Assembly (NCBI GenBank): GCA_032690845.1
Contig: CM064433.1
Coordinates: 37,818,658-37,882,657 of the forward strand
DNA from: Eleusine coracana subsp. coracana
Taxonomy: Eukaryota; Streptophyta; Magnoliopsida; Poales; Poaceae
Direction: 5' to 3'
DNA length: 64,000 bases
The position numbers were made by a program, and so were the translations under genes. Positions 20,764-31,350 of this stretch are shown piece after piece; the first letter of the stretch is position 1; each line of letters starts with the position of its first letter. The notes beneath the pieces are model-generated. The model was not told where the DNA came from and did not search any database. It saw nothing but the letters and a program-made list of their open reading frames with translations.

Positions 20764-21847
20764 CACTACCACAAAAAATGGCCTATAGCGACGGTACAAA
20801 AAATTACGTAGCGACGGATTAAAAGAAAACCGCCGCTATAGTGGGCAAACGATTTTTAGCTGCGGTTGACAATGCCAACTGCAGCTAAAAATTGGTTTTT
20901 AGCTACGGTTCGCATTGTCAACCGCAGCTAAAAATCGTTGTCCACTGTAGCGGTCCTTTTGGCCCAACTAGCACAAATAAAAACACCCGTTGCCTGTCTA
21001 AAACCCTATCTCTTCACTTCTCCTTCCCTCTCCCAGCCGTCGCTTCTTCTTTCCCTCTCCCAGCCACTGACACCGCCTCCCTCCCTCTTCTCTCCTCTCA
21101 GCTGTCCCCGCCCTCATCGCCGAGCTCTCCATCGTGCGGACCGCCGCCGACCTCGCCTCGGGTCTCCTCGCCCTTGACGTCCCACCCCCCGCGCTCCTCA
21201 TCCCCTACAACCGCCTCCTCCTTGAGATGTGCGACCGGGCCATCACCCCCGACGCCTTCTCCTATTCCACCCTCCTCGTGGCGCTCACCGGCGCGGGCCA
21301 CCTCGACCACACGCTTACCTTTCTCCCGCTCATGGATGACGATGCCATGGCCCCTGACCTCATCCTCTTCTCCAACTTCATCCACTTCGCGCTTTGCTCC
21401 GGCGACGTGCCTAGGGCGCTCGCGCTCTTCTCCTGCCTCCACGCCGCGGAGATCTACAGCACCGTCATCGCCGCATACTGCGCGGTTGGGCCTGCTCCGG
21501 CCGGATCTGCGCGGGGCGGACGAGGACGAGCGCAGGCCCTCTCCTCTGACGCTGCCCCCTCCTCCGACACCGCCTTCCTCCAATGGATTTGCGGCTGTAT
21601 CCAGGCATCGAGTGTCGGTGTTCGGTGATGCGAGCTATGGGCCTACGGCATGGGCTAGGGCTTTTTTTTGTTTTCTCATTTTATTCGTAGCGGCGGGTGA
21701 CTTTACAGAGTTCATCTTTTACGGCGGGTAAACTCTACCCGCCGCTACTGTCGCATCTTTTTAGCTACGTTTGAGTAGCGGCGTTCTACTGTAACCGCCG
21801 CTACACTATTGTTTGACCCGCCGCTACAGTTTTATTTTATTATAGTG
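20764..21847 (+). mobile_element. Pack-CACTA element (i), GGCGG-motif family, with a captured PPR gene fragment
   Basis: A 1084-bp element flanked by TAT duplications (20761-20763 and 21848-21850). The left end is CACTACCACAAAAAATGG. The right end, read inward, is CACTATAATAAAATAAAAC. Subterminal repeats are TAGCGGCGG/CCGCCGCTA and TTTTTAGCTGCGGTTG in both orientations. It has no transposase of its own. The interior contains a GC-rich piece of a pentatricopeptide-repeat gene. It shares its terminal modules with the elements at 52051-53131 and from 63115. Confidence 0.9.
21075..21490 (+). pseudogene. Captured PPR (pentatricopeptide repeat) gene fragment
   Basis: The plus-strand frame contains P-class PPR repeat signatures: YNRLLLEMCDRAITPDAFSY, STLLVALTGAGHLDHTL, then APDLILFSNFIHFALCSGDV and PRALALFSCL. 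PPR proteins bind organellar RNA. This piece covers only about three repeats, lacks a proper start and any targeting peptide context, and after AAYCA (about 21480) runs into unrelated sequence, consistent with capture by the surrounding CACTA element. The upstream CT-rich stretch could be transposon leader. It could be transcribed as part of the element, but this cannot be judged from the sequence. Confidence 0.75.
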
Positions 21848-21850
21848 TAT

Positions 21851-22488
21851 ATTATATATATTTAATGACAAAATTTTTAATTTATTTCCATAACAGGATA
21901 CTAAGGCGCCCACGAGTGATTCTATCCAGCCAAATCAATGCAGTAAAGAGCTGCAGGTGAATAAAGAGTATGCAGCAGAATTTTCTGTCAAATTACTTGT
22001 CAGTGCCCTAATTTTTAAACGTTTAAATAAAAAAATGTTTGGGTCATGTACACAACTGATTCTGATGGCAGGTGCTAGTGAAGAGAAGCAATACAAATGT
22101 AATATTTTATTGATAGGAAACATAAATGGCCAATCCCGGAACAAGGAGCTTAGGCACATGCCATGATAAAAAAAAAAAGGAAATTGAAAATTCGAAGTAA
22201 TTTCTTCCAAAATGCATGGAAGATTGAAAAAAAAAAGTGCCAGCAATCTCCAGTCTTCGATAATCGTCAGGTTGGTTAAGCATTTCTAACTCCACAATTT
22301 ATCCTTTTTAACAAACATGGCTCGGTCTTTTAGCACTTACATAGTTCCATGTTGTTAGCAATATATTTTTAGTTCCCAATTCATCCTTGCCTTGCGGTTT
22401 AGATTCGATCTATGCAAACATCCCACATCAACGCGTGGGATATGCAACTAGTTATACTATAATATAAGATTTCAAGATATTTGTTTTC
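21851..22488. other. Unassigned region with one splice-like short exon
   Basis: A 59-bp open stretch bounded by CATAACAG and GTGAATAA (about 21898-21957) could be an exon, but I do not recognise its peptide. The rest is AT-rich and featureless. Confidence 0.3.
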
Positions 22489-22600
22489 TCGAATACAAAG
22501 GAGAGCTTCGTATCATTATATTAGAAGAGAAAGAGCCGGCCCCTTACAAACGACGCCACCTCACTCCGGGCCGAGCCATGAGGGGCTGAGTTACAAGATC
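22489..22600 (-). mobile_element. LINE 3' tail fragment
   Basis: Minus-strand copy of the same 3' tail as at 7063-7190: TTCTCGAATACAAAGGAGAG, CCTTACAAACG, CCACCTCACTCCGGGCCGAG. About 110 bp, with no coding part left. Confidence 0.75.
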
Positions 22601-23063
22601 TCATGATATAAACTCCAACATTGTTTTTCGTGTAACAATATAAAACATGTGTGCCCTATGTTATGGGTTCAGAGTTTAATGAAGTAGTTTATACAGAAGG
22701 AGACTAGCCCCGCAAATATGAATATGCAGTAGCTGGACTAGTTGTTACAATAAAAGGTAATAATATTACATGTCCACAATGTTACACTCACTAAGGCTTG
22801 GACCCGACAGGAGAATATAAAAAATTCGGTTATAGCACAGGGGAAGAAAGTAATTTGCTCCGTCATGCTTCTCTGCTACTGCTGCCGCGGGGAAGACATG
22901 TGAGTTGCTCGTTGCATAATCAAGCAGATATTTATAATGCTCGATCCTAGTGGCACATTTTTGCTATATTTTGTTTTTGACGGGAACCATGCATACAACA
23001 TTTACCAGTTTCTGTAGTTTTTTCCCACAAAATCAGCAAATACAACACAGGCCCAGGGTGGGC
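22601..23063. other. Downstream flank of the P450 gene
   Basis: No gene or repeat recognised. Confidence 0.5.
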
Positions 23064-23069
23064 TTTATT
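23064..23069 (-). terminator. Candidate poly(A) signal of the P450 gene
   Basis: AATAAA on the minus strand about 65 nt past the stop codon, a fitting distance for a plant gene. Confidence 0.45.
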
Positions 23070-23134
23070 GTTCACGGTGCACAATTTCTGGGGTCTTGTT
23101 TTTCCCCAATGTACAACAAGTTTCGTACCTATTG

Positions 23135-24625
23135 TCACTTTTTCAGACGGACCAATGGCACTAGACGGGCCTGGAGCCCACGTTTCATTGTGGTAAAAGG
23201 GAAGCCGTGATACTCAGTGAGGTCGACAGCTTCGTCGCCATCTGCCTCCAACCAGTCGAATTCCCTGACAAGGTTTGCCACGAAGTACCCTAGGTGAAAC
23301 ATGGCCAGTGTCATCCCTGGGCATACACGCCTCCCAGCTCCGAACGGCATCATCTTGATCTCCCTTGTTCCAGTGAGGTCTACACACTCGCCTTCCCCAC
23401 CAGGCATGAACCGCTCAGGTGAGAAAGACATTGCGTTGGACCAAACATCAGGATTTCGGCTGATCTTGCCGACAAGGAAGTTCACGGTCGTGCCGCCACG
23501 TGGCAGGCGGGACACCCCGAGCGCTTTGGCGGCTTCGTCTCCTTTGACATGGCGCATCACGAATGGGATAGTGGGGTGGCGCCGGATGGATTCCAGCACG
23601 ATTGCTCTGAGATACGGCATGCGTGAAAGGTCGGTCTCCTCAATGAAACCCTCGCCACCACAGACAACGGAGTTGATCTCGGCGCGGAGTTTTGTCTGAA
23701 CCTCGGGGTGTTTGACGAGGTTGGCCATGGTCCACTCCAGCGCAGCACCAGTGGAGTCGCTGGCGTTGCCAAGGAACTCCGATATGAGACTGACGAGCTG
23801 GCCTTCAGGGACCTGCACGTCACCTAGTTCGTGGATGCATAGTTCCAGTAGGGACCCAACGTAACTGTAGTAATCTTGGCTTGGCTTCCGGCTCTTGATC
23901 TCGGCAACAAGAGGCAGGAAGTAGTGTTCCTGCTGCCGCCGGAATGCGAGAAGCTTGCCCCACCGTGACGGGTAAAGAAACTTCCCAATCCAGGGATACA
24001 TCGCCACTGCAGTAAAAGAGGGCAACGCAAGCAGCATGTCACGCTGAAGCTTGTGCATGGCACGGACGCCTGTTTCACCAATCTTGGCGATCACGTCCTT
24101 GCCAAAGCACATCTCAGCGATAACCTGGTAGATAGGAAAATGTAGGTTTTCTCCAGCCGGAGCACCGGAGTTGAGAGCATCCACGAGGCCTCGGAGCACG
24201 CGGCCTCGGGTCTCAGCAAACATAGAAAGGCGGGACGGGTGCAGCACACCGGTGACCATGTTGCGCCGGGCGGCACGCCAGAAGGGGCCATACTGTGCGG
24301 AGAAGATGTTGCAGTGGAGGTTGCGCGAGAGGATGGTGCTGGGTGTGGCGTTGGCCGGGTGGTCGAGGAAAGCCGCGCTATGCTGCACTAGGACACGATG
24401 GGCCAGAGCGTGGTCTGTCACCTGGATGGACAGCCCACGCCGGGTGCCCTTCCCGCTAGGACGAGCCAGAATCAGGATTGCTGCCGCAAGGTCATTCAAC
24501 AAGCCTGCAGCAAAGCCTCTTTTATCTAGGTATCGGAATAGCAGAAAACCGGACGAAGAAACGAGGCAGAACAAGATAACAATGGATCCAGAAAACGTTG
24601 GGAGCAGAAAGTTGAGCTGGTCCAT
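23135..24625 (-). CDS. Cytochrome P450 monooxygenase, A-type, CYP89/CYP77-like
   Basis: Intronless frame of 496 codons, start ATG at 24625-24623, stop TGA at 23137-23135. Product: a heme-thiolate monooxygenase anchored in the ER by a hydrophobic N-terminus (residues 12-31). Visible landmarks are the C-helix WRAAR (116-120), I-helix GNASDST (286-292), ESIR as the ExxR motif (345-348), PERF (403-406) and the heme loop FGAGRRVCPG with ligand Cys435. EIKMMPFGAGRRVCPGM and the intronless structure resemble the CYP89/CYP77 group; the substrate cannot be inferred. Oddities: the Pro-rich LPPGP hinge after the anchor is missing, the I-helix reads N-A-S-D-S-T instead of A-G-T-D-T-T (Asp290 and Thr292 kept), and it is slightly short. 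It has a TATA box and poly(A) signal and no stops, so it could be active, but a recent pseudogene or shortened paralogue cannot be excluded. Confidence 0.92.
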   Translation of the reverse strand: MDQLNFLLPTFSGSIVILFCLVSSSGFLLFRYLDKRGFAAGLLNDLAAAILILARPSGKGTRRGLSIQVTDHALAHRVLVQHSAAFLDHPANATPSTILSRNLHCNIFSAQYGPFWRAARRNMVTGVLHPSRLSMFAETRGRVLRGLVDALNSGAPAGENLHFPIYQVIAEMCFGKDVIAKIGETGVRAMHKLQRDMLLALPSFTAVAMYPWIGKFLYPSRWGKLLAFRRQQEHYFLPLVAEIKSRKPSQDYYSYVGSLLELCIHELGDVQVPEGQLVSLISEFLGNASDSTGAALEWTMANLVKHPEVQTKLRAEINSVVCGGEGFIEETDLSRMPYLRAIVLESIRRHPTIPFVMRHVKGDEAAKALGVSRLPRGGTTVNFLVGKISRNPDVWSNAMSFSPERFMPGGEGECVDLTGTREIKMMPFGAGRRVCPGMTLAMFHLGYFVANLVREFDWLEADGDEAVDLTEYHGFPFTTMKRGLQARLVPLVRLKK

Positions 24626-24740
24626 GTTTTGTTTCTTTCTATTCTATCCTTCGGTTCTGCTATGAACACGAGTTGATTATGTGGTGAAGGGCTACTGTAG
24701 TAGCTAGCGATACAATGCAGGCCTAATAGGTTATCACATC

Positions 24741-24748
24741 TTATATAG
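24741..24748 (-). promoter_or_regulatory. TATA box of the P450 gene
   Basis: CTATATAA on the minus strand (TTATATAG on plus), about 116 nt upstream of the start codon. This allows a 5' leader of roughly 85 nt. The CACTA-like element at 24772-25220 begins only 23 bp further upstream. Confidence 0.7.
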
Positions 24749-24771
24749 ACACTTCACGGTGCGGGGCCATG

Positions 24772-25220
24772 CACTACAGGAATTATAGTGCTCACCGACA
24801 GTTTGTATAAGGTGGGCAACAGTCCCATCACTCTTAAGTATTTCTATGCAATGGTCAACAGTTTGTCGATTGCAAATTCATATAATTCCTAACCATATTT
24901 TGTAGCTTTCAATTGCCTGAAAGCTTTCAGTTAATGATTTGTTACTTTGTGTTTTGATTTATATTTTATATAATTTTATGTATAATAATTATGAATCATT
25001 GGATCTAGATCTAATGGCTTAAAGAGCTGACTGAAAGTTGCCTAAACTTTCAGTCAGTTGATACTTAGCAACTCCCATTCCTGACAGTTTATAAAATTCC
25101 CAACAATGTCATTCCCAACAGGGTCATTTGGCACAGTTTTGCAATATAGTTAACAAATACACTATAAACTGTTGGCCGCTTGCAACTAAACAGTCGGGAA
25201 TCTTTGTTACTCTTGTAGTG
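24772..25220. mobile_element. Short non-autonomous CACTA-like element in the P450 promoter
   Basis: A 449-bp element. The left end is CACTACAGGAATTATAG. The right end, read inward, is CACTACAAGAGTAACAAAG. Subterminal copies of AACAGT/ACTGTTG occur in both orientations (GACAGTTTGTATAA, CAACAGTCCCATC, TCAACAGTTTGTCG, AAACTGTTGGCCG). Flanking triplets are ATG and AAG, so the duplication is imperfect. No coding content. Confidence 0.75.
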
Positions 25221-25245
25221 AAGGCACAGAAAGCATCTCACACAC

Positions 25246-28200
25246 TGGCGTATTTTGTTGGTGAGAAGTCACTATGCATTCTTGTTCTCCAAAGTATATT
25301 GTACTATCTATATTATTGTGCCGGCAGTTTCCGTACTGGCTGGCTTACATAGTACTTGAGTTGGTGTCATGGAAAGTGCGAGGTAATAAACGACCAACAG
25401 GTAGGAAATGTTAATGATTACAATTGACATTCTAGGGAAACCGAAGGTTCTTGCTTCTCAATCCAGAGGTTCCGGTTTTAACAGACATATTATATCCCAT
25501 TTTGTCTAAATCAAGGCTAACATTGAACATTTCACATATTTGGTGTCTAGACATATTTTGCAGGTTGCTGAGCATATTTCCTAGGTATTTTGGCTAAATT
25601 GTACTAAGGAAACAAAGATGTACGCAAAACATACGGAGATGAAGCCAAATTTTGATTTGAAGTATTCATGATCAAGCCCTCGTCGAGGCGATCGAAACGA
25701 CATCTCGAATGCCTATTTTGGAGTCCAGATGAAGAAGTTATCACGCATGAAAAATGCTCATATGCTGTAAAACTAGACATTCCGGTTTTGCAAACCGGAA
25801 GTTCTGGTTTTTATAGTCCAGACCGATTAGGGCCAGTTTTCTTCACGGAAATCATAGAAATCTTGGTTTCTTGTGGGGCAAGACCTCCCACCCTTTATAT
25901 ACAAAGGGACACGGCGGATTGAGGAATCACCCAGTGAATCAAAACTTATATTCTTTATCATTTTATGTCCTTTGTTTTTTTTTATCTCTTCCACCACTTT
26001 TCCAAAACTAATGGTTGTTCTTCTTCGTCTCTAAGGCATTTGAAGGTGTCCTAGCTAGCCTGCTGAAGTTAAGACAACACTACACTCCCTTGCCCCAATG
26101 GGGTCCCTCCCGGGGTGAGCGGTCGTCAGTTTTCGTTGGAATCCCGACGGAATCGGAGGTTTCGGTTTTGGCAGATTCAGCAGCGATATCTATTTCTGCC
26201 ATCCGCACAAGAGTGTGCTCGTGTAGTGGTGCTTTGCGACATAAACAGAAACATAGCTCCATACGTGGGTAGCAGTCATATTGAATCTGTCTTGCATGTG
26301 CGTGCAATTGTTCAGATTATGAATAGAAATAGCTTTTCTGGTAATTACTTTGAATTATCGGGTTCCTTCGGTTTTCTTGTATTCAGTAGCACAATAAATA
26401 ATAGGTTAAAAAGAGGACTATTTTAGAAAAAAAATATTATCCATGGTCATATTAAATAGTTGATACCCACGGGATCCCTTTGTGGTTCTCATGAAGGATA
26501 GATAGGAGAGATGTAGTGATAGGAGGTGCTCACACAGTGAGATGATTGAGGAGTGAAAGAGGCTGAGCGGTGTGTGATGACCGCGAAGGAGGGTGGTCTG
26601 GAGTGAGTATAGGGTAAGGGACAAGGTGAATGAGAGATTAAGGGCTTTTTGGATACATGAAACCCTATGGGGATCCCGGCCATTTCCTAGGGTAGAGCCC
26701 TAGGTGTAGGCCTGCCCTCACACTAATAAGTTAATAGTAGCAACATGCTTTTGCTAATGGGGCACAAAGTTTATGATGGGCTGATTACCCACCACTAAAA
26801 GCATTATATATACAGTAAAAAAAGGATACAAAAGGTCTAGCCAACAAAAAAAAAATGTGGCCCACATCTACAGGTACTGGCCCCATCCTAACCAAAAAAA
26901 TTGTCTCTATTGTTTAATGATAGAGAATGTAACAGTGCATGTTGATGCGAAGATTGAAATTTTAATGTTTTTTGTTCGTTGAGATAAAAAAGCTGGAAAT
27001 AATTGTTAAACGGTAATAGTGTGCCATAGACGAGAGCACTCAAAATCATAGTGTGTCTCGGACGAAAACATGATAGTGAGTGTGTTGTGATAAAACCACT
27101 ATTTCTCAGTGACTCTTAGACAAGTTCCCCTTTTTAATTGTATGCGTTGTTTTGTTTGGAGTGCTCCTTTTGTTTTGTGCCAGCTATTGTTTTCCATGAT
27201 AAATATCCTAAATGAGGATTCTGTTGAATGTCTACTGCAAAAATGAAAGAACCGAGGTGTGAAAGTGCTTGCCAAGCTCCCTCCGGATGTTTATTGTGTC
27301 CCCTATTTATGTAATGTAAGTCGAGGATGCAGGCCAAGCGGGGTGGGATTGATTAGTTGCTCCAATCCTGGGCGTGCGAAGGAACCAGAAAAGAACGTTT
27401 GCAAAATGCTCTTTCTTATCTGCTCCGGATTGAATCACATACTTTGAGGTGACTACGACACTTACTGTTAAAGCGTATAAACTCTGTTCCTCTTGGATGC
27501 TGACACCATATAACGCATCATTGCATTGTTTCGCAGTAACCTAACTCTCTATCAGTAGGATTTAAGTAACAACCGACAACGAAATTGTATTTCTGTTAGG
27601 TATCGTGGATCCATCTGCCATCGTCTAATACCCTGATGGTGTTTTGTTGCAGTGCGTGGTACTCGAAGCAAGGTATTATAGTACTTGGTAGCAATCCCGG
27701 AGACTGTTGGGGCTTCTTGGTGTAATTTTAGACGAATATTATATAACAAGCAATAAGCTTGAAGCAGCGCAATAAAAATTAGAGTTATGTCAACGCATGT
27801 TTGTCATGATTGTAGCAAGTGGACAGACTGGAAGCCTTAAGTATCTGTTTTGTTGCATTTATATTATAAAAATGGCAATTGATACCTCAGAATCAGAAAT
27901 ACACAATATAGGAACACGTCAAGTCTGTTGTCATCATAGTATTAGTTTACTACGTAGTTGTTTGTCTGTTGCCTATTAAATAAACGATAACGGTCCAACG
28001 ACACACATGATGATAAATTATATAAGGTTTTGGTACAGATATTAAAACAAGTTATACTGCACCACACAAATGGCAGGGAAGTGATATTTATGATTAGATA
28101 ATTTTTACACAACAAGAACTGTAGAAGCAAGCAAACAATGTACGTGATTACAGAATTGAGAATATTCTCCAGTCAGTGGCATAAAACAGTTGACTATCCA

Positions 28201-28773
28201 TACACTGGAGGACAATAACGACTAGCGGACTAGAAAGTGTTGCAAGGTGATCTCTCAGGCAAACAAAGAAAAAAAACATGTCAGATATTTGGCAATAAAT
28301 ATTGATTGAGGAAATTAATAAATCACATTTTTACTTAAGAAAATACAGATCTGTTCTTGAGTGCCACGATTGGAGGCGCAACCAACTCTTGCTTGTGGCC
28401 CCAGATCGCCCAATGCCATATTTAAAGGGGGAGTCCGGCTCCACGTTGATTCAACCAGCGTTGCCTTCATGTGACCCTTTCTCCCCTATATCCCCGATCA
28501 AAACGAGCGGTGGATCGACTTAATAGCCGTCGCCGTTCGTTGTCCCTACATTGGCACTGATGAGGACACCAGTGGCTGGACAGAGTCGTTGACGCCCTGA
28601 AGTCCGGTGCTATCCTTAGCAAGATCAAATATGTCGAGCTGCAGCCGTCACTGCCGCTCCCTCACTCACTTCGATGGCTGACAATCCAGATTATTAATCA
28701 CGCTTCCACCTAATGCTATGTGTTCATGTTTCTAGACTAGTGGATCTTAACATTTTAGATCTAAATCCTTACA
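25246..28773 (+). repeat. LTR1 of the tandem LARD-like element (longest copy)
   Basis: 3528 bp, TG...CA ends. Contains a TATA-like CTTTATATACAAAG at 25893-25906. Its first about 270 bp are only about 80% identical to LTR2/LTR3 by eye, and it has an extra block (about 25525-25885) absent from both. Its last about 750 bp (28018-28773) are 95% or more identical to LTR2. It also contains DNA (about 26125-27100) missing from LTR3. No protein domain found in its open frames. Confidence 0.8.
25893..25906 (+). promoter_or_regulatory. Putative LTR1 TATA box
   Basis: CTTTATATACAAAG, conserved in LTR3 at about 47420-47433 and forming the left deletion breakpoint in LTR2. Confidence 0.5.
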
Positions 28774-28789
28774 TTTGGTATCCAGAGCC
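28774..28789 (+). promoter_or_regulatory. Primer binding site of internal copy 1
   Basis: TTTGGTATCCAGAGCC. Differs from the usual plant initiator-Met primer site TGGTATCAGAGCC by one inserted C. The same sequence follows LTR2 at 32397-32412. Confidence 0.7.
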
Positions 28790-31350
28790 ACTAGTTTTAG
28801 AACATGAACCTTGACGTTGAGTATGGGTCTTAGATTGTTTAGATCAAGCCTCGGTTAGGCGTTTTTTTTTATGTGAAAGGATGTATCTGAATCTCTATAT
28901 TCGCATCAACCGAGGGATACTTGTAGCATGTCTTATGGTTCATGTCTAATGCTCATATTTTAGTGGTACTTACTATTGATTAGTGGCTAATTAGGTGTAA
29001 TTACTTTATGTTCATGTCTGATTATCGTGCATAGTCTCTAATGATCATTAGTAGTTAACTAATCATGAGTAGGGTTTTTTTGTTAATTAGATCTAGGGCT
29101 ATCATGTCTCGGTTAAGAAATTAGAAGAAGGGGATTACGATTTGTTTACCAAAACCCTAGATCCAAAAAGACCCAAAGTTCTTCCCCAAACCAAGAGCAA
29201 AAAAAGGGGGAAGAAGAAAATCATTCGAGGCTTACCCTTCATGTGGGCCATCGATGCCTCTACCTCATAGCCCTCATAGCAGAGCATCGCTCCGCCTGGT
29301 TGGCTGTTTGTGCGCAAAGGTCTTTGGCCAGCTACCAAAGGCACCTCTTACATGTGACGCATCTAGGCAAAGCACTCCACCCACCTGCGCGCAAAGGACG
29401 AGGAACCCGTGTAAGGATTGGGTGACCAAGAGGGGGGGTGAATCAGGAACTCAAGGTATACCAAGCTCGCTCACAATTCTGTACCAAACACTCAATTAAT
29501 TCCTAAGCAGTTATAGTGAAGTCACACTAGCAAGATAACGTAGCCTAGAAGGCTAACAACAACCTACACATGCTAGTGGATTACACATCAATCACTCTTA
29601 TGTAATCTAGTGATAGCAATCAATTAAGACAAGGCACAAGACACAAGGACTCTACTTAGACAATTCTAGTGACGAGGCAAATAAGCACGAGTTGCACAAG
29701 GATCAAGGACAAGTAGCTAGCACTAAGAGCAAAGCTAAACAATCAATAAGCAAGCAGCCACATAGCAACCCTAACTCTACTCACACACAATTACGGAATT
29801 AAGAACGAAAAGTAAAGATGGAGTTTAGATAATGCTCATTGATTTTTAGCCCAAGGTATTGGGAGGATAGCGCCTTCCCCTAGTCAACGTTGGATCGACT
29901 CCCGCCGGAGTATTGATTCCTCCAGCCACCAACCATGAAGTCCTTGCACACAAGCCCATATCACTCCTGGAGTGACGGCATAATTGCATGACCATTGCTC
30001 ATCGAGCCCTTGGCTCCTCAACAATAAGCTTGCCTCCCTCAAGGACTTCCTTCACTCCTGGAGGGCACGCACATGCGCTCTCTCACGATGCTCCTTTCAA
30101 AGGTGAGCTCAAACCTTGTACAGACTTGTGACGGCCTTCACAACACGTCACGATAACGATAGGCTCGATCATCGACACCAAACCGGTCTAGGCCTTGCCA
30201 TATATCAAGAACAATAGCACTACTCTCTACTACCTCTCCTAGGCTAGAGACAATGGGATGCTCTTGTTACTCTCCAAAAAACTCAAAGATAGTTCTCAAT
30301 CTTTGCTCTAGTGTCTCCTCTTCTTCTCTTGGCTCTCTCCAAGTTTGTCCAGCTCCCCAAATGGCCAAGAGAGGTCAGAAAGATCCCATCAACAACTATA
30401 TATAGTCTCCAACTACTCCACTAGTCGTTACTAAAAAGTTGGCGCAACTTAGAACCAACAGCCGTAATGTACCACCATACAGTATGGCGACCACTGAGCA
30501 TATTTACCATACAATACGGTGAACTAAGCACGACTATATGGTGACCTCTGTTATCCAGTGCCTCTCTGCATATAAATCTTCTTAGGTCACCATATCTTGT
30601 GAGTTCTAGCCATTTCTTTTCTCCCATGTCACCGTACCTTACGGCGACTACGCCATAATGTCTCTAGAGAGTTATGAAAAAATGTCCTTCCATGCTCCTT
30701 GAGTCATAGTACCTTAGGGCGACACAACCTCTACACCATGTAGAGGTACCCACATACCTACGTGTACAGGAGTATTTTTCAATATACATTTGGTGACATC
30801 ACTGTACCTTACAGTGACTTGTCCTGAGGCTGAAACTTGTTGTCCTCTTTACTTGTCTTCAAGATTCCAAACCTTGATCCATCATTCTCCATTGTCACTC
30901 TAAGTGTCCTAGAGCTTTACTTGAGCATCCCAAAACTCTAACCCCTAGAGAAGCCTAAGAGAATGACTCGTGCCCCCCTTGATAGTCCATTTCTTCCTAT
31001 GAACTCAAGCCTACAAACTAGCCAAGTGATCACACACACTTGGATCTAGTTGTCCTTAGCCTTGATCCATCTCCATCACTGTGACTCTCCGTTAGTACCT
31101 TTGTGGCCCTCCACCAAGTCCTCTATTGACAACTAAGGCGACCATTCACCGTGTTCATGTTTGAGTTGATAGATAAATCTTATGTGCACAACACTCAAGT
31201 AGACATTAAGTGCATTTCATGCTTGTCATGAAATCACCAAAACATTCATACCTTTTGTGGTGACGCACAATGCTCATGAACCTTTCAATCACCCCCTTTT
31301 TGGCGATGGGTGACAACCACTACTTATAATGATCGAGGACATAAGAACAA
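28790..31350 (+). other. Internal domain, copy 1, of the LARD-like element
   Basis: Non-coding. Contains an AAAAAAAGGGGGAAGAAG tract (about 29200), a GGTGACCAAGAGGGGGGGTG segment (29425-29444), an array of short palindromes (30472-30819), and CACCCCCTTTTTGGCGATGG near 31290-31310. A weak polypurine stretch, GAGGACATAAGAACAA, precedes LTR2. Copy 2 is split into 32397-33042 and 45207-47133. Confidence 0.8.
30472..30819. repeat. Array of short palindromes, copy 1
   Basis: Six or seven imperfect palindromes of the type CACYGTA-nnn-TACRGTG. Examples: CCATACAGTATGG, CACCGTACCTTACGGCG, CACTGTACCTTACAGTG, AGTACCTTAGGGCGAC. Also present in the second internal copy. Confidence 0.75.

Noticed and set aside
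29424..29450. G-run GAGGGGGGGTG as a polypurine tract marking an LTR border
   Set aside because: The repeats in the other copies place LTR borders at 28773/28774 and 31350/31351; the G-run is in the middle of the interior.
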